Source of the DNA: Undaria pinnatifida
Taxonomy: Eukaryota; Sar; Phaeophyceae; Laminariales; Alariaceae
Length of the DNA stretch: 64,000 nt
Assembly (NCBI GenBank): GCA_012845835.1
Contig: JABAKD010000030.1
Span: forward strand, 15,269,210 to 15,333,209
Direction: 5' to 3'
Shown here: positions 45,415 through 55,150 of the stretch, one piece after another
Layout of the letters: every line of letters begins with the position of its first letter
Position numbering within the stretch: position 1 is the first letter of the stretch
Translations under genes and position numbers: made by a program
Notes under the pieces: generated by a model
Told to the model about the DNA's origin: nothing
Database searches by the model: none
What the model saw: only the letters and a program-made list of their open reading frames with translations

Positions 45415-48392
45415 CCGCAGCCGGCGTAGGTCGGGGCGACCGGGGTGGGAGGAATGCTGGTGATCGGGGGTATGGGGAGCGCGACCGAACGTACACATAC
45501 TGCGCGCATCACGGCGAGGGGCAAGGCCACAACACCCCCGAACGCATCGTCATGCGTCGAGAATTCGACAGATACTACGGTGATTTCCACGAATACCTGC
45601 AGTCGCGGGGACTCGGGCCGTACGCCGGACTCGGAGGAGGGCGCGGGGCTGAAGGTAAATATCGACAGCAACCGTACTCAAACGACTCGGGTGCGCGTTG
45701 GAGTCGGGGCCACCCGCCGGAGCAGCAGAGAACGCCGCCGCCAGGACACGGACCCGGGCCTGGGGGGTATGCGAACACCTACCATCAACCGTACCCCAAC
45801 GACTCGGGTGCGCGTTGGAGTCGGGGCCACCCGCCGGAGCAGCAGAGAACGCCGCCGCCAGGACACGGACCCGGGCCTGGCGGATATGCTAACACCTTCC
45901 CCGGAGGACGTGGTCACGACCGCCATCATCATTCCGGCGGGCGCGGCCGAGGCAGGGGCGAGGGCTTCGGACAGGTGCCACCATCTAATTACCCGTCTAA
46001 TTCGCCGCCGAATTTTGCGCCTAATTTACCGCCTGGAAAATCCCCCAACGCACCGAGGTACGCATTTGCGGCCGATTATCCCTACGAAAACGAATACATG
46101 GAATACTCGGGGTGGGGGGAACCAGCGGGGCACTGGTCACCATCACCGACGGCGGAGTCGGGGACCCCCGAGCAGCAGCAGCAGCAGCTCCAACAACAGC
46201 AAGAGGGCACGCCTCCTGCCACGTCTACCTCTGCTACTGCAACTCTCTCTTCTCCGGCTCCCGGCGCAGCTCAAGCCAGCGGAGCTCCTCTGCAGCTTTT
46301 CATCGCACGTAGTGTGCAAATAGGCAAGTCTGAGTCTGGTGATTCTGTTGCTGTAGATCGTGATGGTGTGGTGCGTGGTAGCGTTGTAGGACGTGTTGAG
46401 CCAGCGTTGATTACACGTGTTGCTAGCGCCCTTCGGTGTACCCCGGGGCAACCTAGGCCGTATGGTAGCGAGGAATGGGATGCGGACTCGGGAGCTAGTG
46501 CGATGATGTCCAACAACAAAGAGGGCATGTACAACATTCGCTACCCTACAGACCAGTACATACAGATTGGAGATTCAGGGTTGATTAGAGTCGAGGCAAT
46601 CGGGGACGTCAATTTAGTGTTTCACCAAATAGATGAACACGGAAACCCGGAGGACGTTGTGGCGTGTGTGCAAGATGTGATATATACTCCGTGGCTTGGC
46701 TTTAACCTTTTCTCGATTTGGAAGGTGGCTCATAAAAACTCCTGTTCTGTAAACCCCACTGGTACGCAAGCGGGAAGGCTCCGCTTCATTCGGGGATCGG
46801 CGAACGACTCCCTCTACGCCACCCGACTACCCCCTTCTCCGTTGCCAGTGGATGTAGCGAATAAGAGTGCCCCCGAGTCTTCCGCTTGCAACCCACCGAT
46901 GCCAGTTGGCGCAGTTGGTTCAGTTGGTGCTTCGCGTGAGAGTGCATTCTTGTCTGCTGCCTGCATATCCCCCACGGTTCCTCTTAGTGAAAACAACCTC
47001 GTACAACCTTCGAGCGTTGTGATGGCTTCTCCCATGGAGTTGGAGCTTGAGCTTGAGACTGCTTTATCCCACCCCACTCCGTGTGATTCAAGTACGGCAT
47101 GGATTTATCGACCCCAGAGCATTTCTGACGAGAAGACCGAGGCGTATGCCGTAGAATGGGACATTTTCGACCGTATGATGCAGGATAGAGAAAGTGAAGA
47201 GTGTGCACTTGCCATTTTGGGCCCCGGGAAAAACCCTTTCCACGTTGGCAACGATCGCAAGCGAGTCGATATTAACGTGTTCCATGACCGCGCCGGCCAC
47301 CTGTCTGAACCTATTTTGAGGGAATCTGCTCGGCAGCGAGGGATCACCCTCACCGGACGGATGGAACCCTGCACTACGTGTATATCGGCGAGGGGGACGA
47401 GAGCGGGCGTACCGAAGCGAAGCGAGGGACGAGCGGGGAAGGCGCCTGGCGATCTCCTACATATCGACATGTGCGGGCCATACACCACCACCATAGGCGG
47501 CAACCACTACATGTTCTATGCTGTCGATGCTGCAACGGGCTACATCGCGAACTACGCCCTGCGTCGCAAGTCTGACGCCGTAGCCGTCTTCCGGCGGTGT
47601 ATCGTCGACCTAGCCCACAAAGCGGGGACGAGGATACGGAGTGTCCGTGGCGACTGCGATTCGCTCTGGACCAGCAAGGACTTCCGTGACTTCTGCTCCA
47701 CCATGGGAATCGCCGTGCAGTACTCCCCCCCCGGAGCGCAGCAATACAATGGGGTAGTGGAGAATGCAATCCAGCGTTGCAACAAAATTGCCATGGCATC
47801 TCGCCGCGCCGCGGAGCGACGCTTGGGGCCGGGGGGGTTCTCGTGTGTTCGCGGCCTGGATGCTCGCGGGGACAAGCTCTGGGCGGAATCGGCGAAGGAT
47901 GCCGCGCAGAAGCTCAACCAGGCTGCTTCCCCTTCAAATCCCGGTCGCGCGTCACCGCAGGAGCTGTTCATCGGCAAGAAGGGTGCTTTCTTGGTGGTGC
48001 CGTTTTTTCAGTACGGTTTCATGTACCGGGAGAGGAGGTCGAAGCTGGACGACAAGGCCGTGCGGTGCTACTTTCTAAACGCGGGCGACAACCATGCCGA
48101 CTGCTGTGTGAAGGTACTCAGGGATGACACAGGGCGCGTATGCTACTCTAGCAACGTTACATGGGCGCCGCTGCCACAGTCGGGGGGGGGGGGGTTCAGT
48201 ACTGCCCCTTCCGCGCCAGCACCGCCCACGCCGCCGGGGGTGTCATTCGAGATTGCCTCTAACAGCAGCGGCAGCTCCATCAGCAACTTCATCGAACATG
48301 ATCGCGGACCTAGCCAACGCCCTGCGCCAAGTACTGCAGATGACCAACGAGAGAGGGCCAACCGCCCCAACAGCAGGCACGTACGAGTCTAG
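45408..48392 (+). CDS. Copia Pol N-terminal part: zinc knuckle, protease, integrase
   Basis: Open in the -1 frame relative to Gag, with the first ATG at 45,552. Order: a CxxHx6Hx4C-like knuckle (CAHHGEGQGHNTPE) whose last Cys is Arg here, a Gly/Pro-rich linker with a duplicated 126-bp segment (about 45,670-45,895), and a Gln-rich run. Then protease DSGAS (about 46,485), a GAG-pre-integrase His/Cys zinc motif (FHDRAGHL...CTTC, about 47,281-47,382) and an integrase core with HIDMCGP, RGDCDS and NGVVENAIQ supplying D, D, E (47,462-47,770). The frame ends at 48,392, after crossing at about 48,262 into a second gag copy read out of frame. RT and RNase H are missing from this copy. Confidence 0.85.
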   Translation, partial: ALTAAGVGRGDRGGRNAGDRGYGERDRTYTYCAHHGEGQGHNTPERIVMRREFDRYYGDFHEYLQSRGLGPYAGLGGGRGAEGKYRQQPYSNDSGARWSRGHPPEQQRTPPPGHGPGPGGYANTYHQPYPNDSGARWSRGHPPEQQRTPPPGHGPGPGGYANTFPGGRGHDRHHHSGGRGRGRGEGFGQVPPSNYPSNSPPNFAPNLPPGKSPNAPRYAFAADYPYENEYMEYSGWGEPAGHWSPSPTAESGTPEQQQQQLQQQQEGTPPATSTSATATLSSPAPGAAQASGAPLQLFIARSVQIGKSESGDSVAVDRDGVVRGSVVGRVEPALITRVASALRCTPGQPRPYGSEEWDADSGASAMMSNNKEGMYNIRYPTDQYIQIGDSGLIRVEAIGDVNLVFHQIDEHGNPEDVVACVQDVIYTPWLGFNLFSIWKVAHKNSCSVNPTGTQAGRLRFIRGSANDSLYATRLPPSPLPVDVANKSAPESSACNPPMPVGAVGSVGASRESAFLSAACISPTVPLSENNLVQPSSVVMASPMELELELETALSHPTPCDSSTAWIYRPQSISDEKTEAYAVEWDIFDRMMQDRESEECALAILGPGKNPFHVGNDRKRVDINVFHDRAGHLSEPILRESARQRGITLTGRMEPCTTCISARGTRAGVPKRSEGRAGKAPGDLLHIDMCGPYTTTIGGNHYMFYAVDAATGYIANYALRRKSDAVAVFRRCIVDLAHKAGTRIRSVRGDCDSLWTSKDFRDFCSTMGIAVQYSPPGAQQYNGVVENAIQRCNKIAMASRRAAERRLGPGGFSCVRGLDARGDKLWAESAKDAAQKLNQAASPSNPGRASPQELFIGKKGAFLVVPFFQYGFMYRERRSKLDDKAVRCYFLNAGDNHADCCVKVLRDDTGRVCYSSNVTWAPLPQSGGGGFSTAPSAPAPPTPPGVSFEIASNSSGSSISNFIEHDRGPSQRPAPSTADDQRERANRPNSRHVRV

Positions 48393-49062
48393 ACCCATAG
48401 AAATCCGTCAGAAAAATGAAATGCTTGCTTGGTCTGGAAAGTTTGAGAGCGGGCAAAGTGTTGGATCAGCTTTCCGTGTTTTCCGAGGTTCTGTTCTTTC
48501 CTGGGTCTCGGCTGAAGGGTTGATGGACGTATTGAGGGGAGAATCGATACCAGTGGGGGTTCCGGATGTAGACCTGTCACGACTCAGGAGTTACTTTGGG
48601 AAGGAGAGAGTAGATAAGTCGCTCAAGCTATGGTCACAACTTATCGCAAAAATCACAGCCCAACCAGTACAAGAAATGATTTTTGCTGCGGGGTCACCCC
48701 AAGAAGCGTGGAGGGTGTTTGAGTCTCACTACGCTGTCAAGAGTGAACATGAGAGGGAGATAGTAGAGGATGAATGGAACGAACTGAGGCAGAAGGAGGG
48801 AGAGAGCATCATGTCATTTTACGGTAGGGCAAAGGCCATTAGGATGAAGCTGGATTCATACGGAGATAAGCGACCAGACGCATCTATGTGCAAACATATT
48901 GCCCGTAGAATGCTACCATCTTTTAAGCTCTGTAGTGACCACGTGCTTCTCCTTCCCGATCTTTCGAGTCGTACCATGGAAGATTTTCTCAGAGAGCTGC
49001 TCACGAGCTGGAGCGCAATGGGAGATCAGGAGAAGAGAGAGAGGAGACAAGGCGTGCCCTGA
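48262..49062 (+). pseudogene. Copia Gag, second copy, 5-prime truncated
   Basis: From CAGCAGCGGCAGCTCC (48,264) onward the sequence repeats 44,617-45,414 almost base for base. The original start codon and N-terminus are missing; an internal ATG (MIADLAN) is at 48,298. It ends at TGA as in copy 1. The junction joins the post-integrase linker of copy 1 to mid-gag of copy 2. Confidence 0.85.
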
Positions 49063-51062
49063 CCGCAGCCGGCGTGGGTCGGGGCGACCGGGGTGGGAGG
49101 AATGCTGGTGATCGGGGGTATGGGGAGCGCGACCGAACGTACACATACTGCGCGCATCACGGCGAGGGGCAAGGCCACAACACCCCCGAATGCATCGTCA
49201 TGCGTCGAGAATTCGACAGATACTACGGTGATTTCCACGAATACCTGCAGTCGCGGGGACTCGGGCCGTACGCCGGACTCGGAGGAGGGCGCGGGGCTGA
49301 AGGTAAATATCGACAGCAACCGTACTCAAACGACTCGGGTGCGAGGTGGAGTCGGGGCCACCCGCCGGAGCAGCAGAGAACGCCGCCGCCAGGACACGGA
49401 CCCGGGCCTGGCGGATATGCTAACACCTTCCCCGAAGGACGTGGCCACGAGAACTGGCATCATCCTTCGGGCGGGCGCGGCCGAGGCAGGGGCGAGGGAT
49501 TCGGGCAGGTGCAACCGCCTAATTACCCGTCTAATTCGCCGCCGAATCTTTCGCCTAATTTGCCGCCTGGAAAATTTCCCAACGCACCGCGGCACGCTTT
49601 TGCAGCAGATTATCCCTACGAAAACGAATACATGGGGTACTCGGGGTGGGGTGCAGCAGCGGGGCACTGGTCACCACCACCGACGGCGGAGTCGGGGACC
49701 CCCGAGCAGCAGCAGCAGCAGCTCCAACAACAGCAAGAGGGCACGCCTCCTGCCACGTCTACCTCTGCTACTACAACTCTCTCTTCTCCGGCTCCCGGCG
49801 CAGCTCAAGCCAGCGGAGCTCCTCTGCAGCTCTTCATCGCACGTAGTGTGAAAATAGGCGGGAAGGCTCTGCTTCATTCGGGGATCGGCGAACAACTCCC
49901 TCTACACCATCCGACTCAACGTTACATGGGCGCCGCTGCCACAGTCGGGGGGGGGGGATTCAGTGCTGCCCCTTCCGCACCAGCACCGCCCACGCCGCCG
50001 GGGGTGTCATTCGAGATTGCCTCGATGCCGCCCGCCGCTGCCGGTCCGCTGCCCGCGCACTCACCCAGCGCTCACACCTCGCCGCCACCCGGACCGACTG
50101 CTATGCCGCCCTCCGCTGCCGGTCCGCCGCCCGCGCACTCACCCAGCGCTCACACCTCGCCGCCGACCGGACCGACTGCTATGCCGCCCGCCGCTGCCGG
50201 TCCGTCGCCCGCGCACTCACCCAGCGCTCACACCACTTGCTCGAGCCCGCCTGCTACTGCAGGTACACCGCCTGCAGCAGCCACCTGGCCGCCATCACCG
50301 CTGCGATCGTCATCACCGCCGTCCGCGCACTCACCCAGCGGTCACACCTCGCCGCCGCCCGGACCGGCTGCTATTTCGCCCGCTGCTGCCGATCCGCCGC
50401 CTGCGCACTCGCCCAGCGCTCTCACACCGCCTGCCGCATGTTCGCCGATGCCGGAGTGGTCTCCCTCTTCCATCGAGGACGCCGGCTCGACGACATCGTC
50501 ATCGCCGTCACCGGCGGCGACACCGGCCCCGCGGACGTACAGAAGGGGGCAGCCGCCGCCGGTCGCCGCAGGATATTCGACTCCGCTCACCCCACATGCA
50601 ACGAGGATGCTGGGCGAGAGGGGCGGCGAGCGCGTGTCGGGAAGGACCAGGTCGGAGGGCCGTCAGCTTTCAGGCGTGCCGGAAGAAGCGGTCTCTACGC
50701 CGCTGCCGGAGGCGACGTCGTTCGACCACGGGGTGAGGCTCCTATCTCATGCGGGGGAGGATGTGCTGCTGTCGCTGCTGGCCAACCGGCGGGCCCTGAA
50801 CGCGAAACGGGTGCTCCTGCAGGGGCACGGATCTGGTGAGCTGGGGGGCGGAGGCAAGCAGCATGCGGGGTCGGGGGGCGTGGAGGAGAGCAAAGGTGCA
50901 CCGCCATACGATACCACGGGCGGGGAGGAGAGCGGGGGTAGCTATGGGTCGCTTGGGCCGTCGGGGCGGGGAGTGCCGCTTTCGTTCCAGTTAAGTCGTT
51001 GGGCGAGCTCAAGTAGTAATCAGGTTGCTATTACGAGAGAGACAGGGAGGCAAGGAGGTTGA
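49056..51062 (+). pseudogene. Copia Pol, second copy, protease-integrase deleted, Pro-rich linker retained
   Basis: It opens with an intact knuckle CAHHGEGQGHNTPEC and the Gly/Pro/Gln-rich linker. It then jumps over sequence equivalent to about 46,324-46,767 and 46,833-48,153 of copy 1, removing protease and integrase. A 78-bp repeat encoding MPPAAAGP...HSPSAHTSPP occurs three times (50,025, 50,103, 50,181), with shorter copies to about 50,430. The frame ends at 51,062. No enzyme domain remains. Confidence 0.8.
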
Positions 51063-51862
51063 CTATTTCGCAACAGACGTACACGGAAGAATTGGGAGAG
51101 AAGTATGGTGTGGAATGGGGCAACGCTATCCCGATTTCTTACAACTTGGAGGCTTTGGGATTTTGATGTTGACGAGCCGAATCTTCTGTTTCCCTTCCGA
51201 GAGTTGATCGGTGCGTTTTTGTGGATTGCCTTGTTTACCAGGCCGAATATCGCGAATTCAGTGAGGGCAGTAGTAAAGTATTGCAGTGCGCCGAAGCTGA
51301 CCCACTGGAAAGCGGCACGTAGTATACTAGGGTATGCAATGAGGACGAGTTCTTTTGAGATTTCCTTTCAAAAGGGAACGTTAACGGGGATTAGTTTGAT
51401 TTCGTTCGCAGATGCCGAATATGCTTCGCGCAGTACGGACAGGAGAAGCGTGTCGGGGGGGGTAGTGATGTGTGCGGGGGGGCCTGTTTCGTGGTACTCC
51501 AAGACGCAGAAGTGTGTGACTCTCTCGACTACTCAGGCGGAGTATGTGGCTATGTCGGACATGGGGAAGGAGATTTATTTTTGAGGCAGGTTTGGTGTTT
51601 TATGTTGCCGAAGGCAAGGATGCCGTGTATTGCCATGTATGAGGATAACGAGGGTGCCATCCAAATCGCAAAGCACCCGATTTCGAACTCGAACTCGAAG
51701 CACATTGACGTGAGGCATCACTTTTTGAGGGAACTGGTAGAAAGGAAGGAGGTCGAAATTATCCACGTAGCGTCGCAGTACCAGCATGCTGACTTCCTCA
51801 CCAAGGCATTACCTGAGAGGGAGTTTGAATTTCACCGGGGGATAGTGATGAATTTGACCTGA
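51059..51862 (+). pseudogene. Copia RT tail and RNase H remnant, frameshifted
   Basis: A short RT-tail-like ISQQTYTEELGEKYGVEWG (from 51,059) is followed, in another frame, by FPFRELIGAFLWIALFTRP (about 51,193). RNase H begins ISFADAEYASRSTDRRSVSG and TTQAEYVAMSD. At about 51,580 a T run is one base short: the frame stops, and the continuation LRQVWCFML...YEDNEGAIQIAKHP...KHIDVRHHFL lies in another frame to 51,862. The RT active-site region is absent. At least two frameshifts make this non-functional. Confidence 0.85.
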
Positions 51863-52175
51863 TTTCTCTCTCGGATAGTGTTTGATTTTCTGACTTTCTA
51901 TTTCTTACATGTTTCTTTGTTTTGTTTTCTGATGTCTCTTTATGAGGGTTCAAGGACTTGCATTCAAATTGATCGATGGAAAATACTGAATAGTATTTGA
52001 GTTTTAATGGTCATGGATGTGATGAGAACGGATTTGAATGTTTTTGCAAATGCAACATTTTTTTTTGTTGTCTGGACATGAGTAAAGAAAAACTCTGCAG
52101 TATTTTAGTATCTGGGAATGTGCGTTTTAAAAGGGTAGTTTGGATAAATCATGACAATGTTGCGAGTAGGGGGGC

Positions 52176-52680
52176 TGTTGGACGTACTCACTCCATTGTC
52201 AGATTGCTAACAAGAATCCGTCGAAAAGATGGATCGGAGAATTTTGGGGGTTTCGTATATGTGTGGGATGGATCTCCACAACGGGATTTTGTGTTGTGGG
52301 TTTTTATGTGCCCGAATAGTATCACTCCATTTTCGACTCTATATTTGCCTCTACCTTGTGTCTTCTCTGTGTCTCTTCTACGGCTACCATGCCAAGGGCT
52401 ACCACGACCCATCTATACTGCAAGGGCTATCACGCCTTCACCACTGCATGGCTACCACGCCTGTGTATTTACATCCCGGCTATCACGCCACAGCACCGAG
52501 TTCCATTTCCGGGTTATCACACCTGAGCTATCACGCTTCACCACACACGTACCGGGTAAATCGGGTTATCACACCCGCCTTAGTTAGTAGTTTGTAGTTT
52601 ACCGATCACCGGCTATTACGCCACCTTTCTCCTCCACCTACACCACCACCGGGGCGCCACACGTACCAACCTACTCCACA
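52176..52680 (+). repeat. 3-prime LTR of the copia element
   Basis: 505 bp, near-identical to the 5-prime LTR, preceded by a polypurine tract and followed by the target duplication GTGCG. Confidence 0.9.
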
Positions 52681-54691
52681 GTGCGGTTGCCGCTGAGGTT
52701 TGCACAAACTGGCGAATGTTCTGTCTAGCCAAAAACAAGCGTGCGGTCGAAGGCTTGGGGAGTTTTTGCGCTGAGACGGTATGGCGGTGCGGAGCGGTGC
52801 TTGGTGCTCGGGTTCTCTCTGTCGGACCACAGAATAAACGATCTGTCTAGAAAAGCCATCCACAGGGCGCACGACCAAATGGGTCTACATGTTGGACAAG
52901 ACAGTGAGAGCAGGTATGATACCTGCAGTATCAGATAACTAAGCCGTTGGCCGAAGAGGAGCACAACCAGCCCACCATAACCCACAGCTGGACATTGGAA
53001 TACATTAGCTAGCACTGGCGCACCTCGAAGCCGAGCTTGGCGTAGAGGGAGAACGACCAGGAGTTTGATGCGGCGTTCATTAAGATCTGCCGCAGCCAAT
53101 AGAGGAAGAGGGCACGATACAAACGGCGTGATCAATTCAATCATCGGTCATGAGAGGAAGGAGGCAAGATACAAGCAACGTGAGCAGCTCAATCATCGGC
53201 CGCGAGGAAGAGTGAGAGAGTAACAGTCACACTCACGGCCACCGTATTCGAGTCAGGAAGCACAAAAACACATGCACAAACTAGACCCTGCATAACGAAA
53301 ACTTGAGCAGTATCGCCCAGAGTTACGTGTCGTCTCACCAATGTTGAGAAGCCGAGCTTCTCCGCGTGGGCACACACAGCCATGAACGTCGCTTTTCCCT
53401 TTCCAGGAGCTAGTAATGCGACGGGGCTTATACATAGCTACGTTCGACCCTTTGGAATGCACGTCAACGAACGAGACGATAACGATCTTGCCGTCGTCGT
53501 TAGTGGCCGCGAAACCATCCCAGATTTGAATATGCTGCAATAGGAATGGTGACGGCGGAGTTGTGGCTATGTGGGCGACAATGAAAGATAGCCAATGAGA
53601 GAGCTGTCCAGCACATGTCGAGCAGGTAGTACAGTAGCGGCGGCGATGTAGACACGTTTCGGACGCACTTATCCGGTGTAGTATAGCCGATACAGTACAC
53701 TATGTAAAAACACCTTAACCACGAAATCGAAGGCTTCGTCGGAACTGTACGTATAGCCAATAAACTCGGTGTCATTCGAAGGCGCTGTTTGCTCTCTCGC
53801 TTTGGAAGAAAAAGCAACACCGTTTCAAAATGTTGGGCTGTTCTATATTTGGGCTATTCTAGCTGACCTCAACAAGACTTATCCGTGTGCTAGTCTACGC
53901 GAGTAGGAACCACTCTTGGCCTGCTATTTTGGCGTGACAGGCATACACATATCGTTTACACGGGCAAGACCGACCCTGATATTGGCAATGAAGCGGTTAG
54001 CAGGTTTCCAAAGTCATCCGCAACCACCTCCGCCGCGGCCTTGATAGGCAAATTGTAATCCGTGAACGCCTTGGAAAGTAAATGAGTCACCTCAGCGATC
54101 TGGGTGTCCTGATACACCCGCGAGAGAGGGTGACGCGCAAATAACAGTTGACTCAGGAAGGAGACAAGGCGACAGGGTGCAAGACGAGTCGATGTCGTCA
54201 GCAGCACGAACCCAATATGAGTGGCTTAGTTCGATGGCGGATCACCTAACGAAATAAAACAGCCACGTCATAGTAGCTCATGCGTAAACGAGAGAGCATT
54301 AATTTAGCAATTTTGGGCCAACAGAGACTTTGCACTCAGATTAAGGCACATAGTTCGAGAAAAATGATTGCTGCAAAATGTAAAGTACCAGGTATAACTT
54401 ATTAGGACTTTCTAGATTTGGTCAACATGAAGGCGTGGACTTGAGAAAAAGTGTAAAAGATTATCGAAGGAACCAGCTGCTATTCTTAGTGCATCGTGCA
54501 ATTACATTGTGCTTTGAGTCGACTAGCAGCGAGATATTGTTAATGTTTCGAACAGCATCCCTACCGGTTGCTTTGCAAATTACTTGAAGTTCATGCGATA
54601 AGCTCGCTCTGCGGGTTACTTCCCCCCGCTACACTACATCGAATATGTGGACCATGTTGTTGGTTGTTGTGTGTATGTGTTGACAAAGTTT

Positions 54692-55068
54692 TCAGAAAAA
54701 TGGGAACGGAGCCTAAAATGAGAACCAAGCGTTATCTCCAGAACCATGTGGTGTATCAGAGAACCGAAATGATCCTGCGAAACCCCTTGGCCAGCCCTGT
54801 GAGAGGAGCTCGTCAGAACGGTCATGCTCCATCTCATGCCTTCGGGTGGGCGCAAAAAGCGATATACGCTGGCTCTATGGTGATTTCTCTAGATGCTGGC
54901 TACCGAGGCGATGCCGAGGACTTCCAGCCTGAGCGACAGCTCATTCGAAGGCTGCTGTACAGCCCCACAGGACTGTCATTTTTTTTTTTTTGAGTTGTAC
55001 ACAATTGGTTTGCTTTCTAGAAAAACCCGTCCGTTCTCATTTTAGGCTCCGTTCCCATTTTTCAGAAA
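54692..55068. mobile_element. MITE-like element with terminal inverted repeats of about 30 bp
   Basis: AAAAATGGGAACGGAGCCTA (from about 54,696) and the following bases to GAGAAC are matched in reverse complement ending CGTTCCCATTTTT at about 55,064. CAG flanks both ends, a possible 3-bp target duplication. The interior of about 310 bp is non-coding. A 65-bp direct repeat (GCGATAAGCTCG.TCTGCGG) flanks it at 54,594-54,650 and 55,096-55,150. Confidence 0.65.
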
Positions 55069-55150
55069 CCTCTGTCGGTTGCAAATTGAAGTTCATGCGA
55101 TAAGCTCGATCTGCGGGTTACTTCCCCCCGCTACACTACATCGAATATAA

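Larger units (their letters stand above)
43891..52680 (+). mobile_element. Ty1/copia LTR retrotransposon, internally rearranged
   Basis: 8.8 kb between two LTRs of 504 and 505 bp, both TGTTGG...CCACA, flanked by a perfect 5-bp target duplication GTGCG (43,886-43,890 and 52,681-52,685). A polypurine tract GAGTAGGGGGG immediately precedes the 3-prime LTR. Internal order is Gag, protease, integrase, a second partial Gag, a Pro-rich linker and RNase H. Integrase before RNase H is the copia order. The RT catalytic core is absent, so the copy is non-autonomous. No clear tRNA primer site was recognised after the 5-prime LTR. Confidence 0.9.
40744..54130 (-). pseudogene. Double-GNAT-type N-acetyltransferase pseudogene, split by a copia element
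   Basis: Minus-strand exons matching the copy at 58,774-63,020. The N-terminal half has a possible first exon near 54,010-54,095 (AEVTHLLSKAFTDYNLPI), then 53,339-53,534 (DGKIVIVSFVDVHSKGSNVA, then a frameshift at about 53,430) and about 52,982-53,086 (SFSLYAKLGFEV, then an in-frame TAG). The C-terminal half has 43,582-43,778, 41,871-41,917, 41,100-41,205 and 40,744-40,897, all open, with phases and lengths matching the intact copy to within a few bases. The copia insertion at 43,891-52,680 sits in the intron between the halves. GNAT proteins transfer acetyl from acetyl-CoA to an amine; the substrate is unknown. The frameshift and stop, together with the insertion, make a full product unlikely. 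Confidence 0.75.

Noticed and set aside
45445-46323. 292-codon Arg/Thr-rich frame overlapping copia Pol (and its twin at 49,093-49,851)
   Set aside because: A shadow frame of the GC-rich, repetitive Pol linker; the real Pol frame carries protease and integrase motifs.
49963-50736. Arg/His/Pro-rich 257-codon frame
   Set aside because: Alternate-frame reading of the Pro-rich VNTR in the copia linker.
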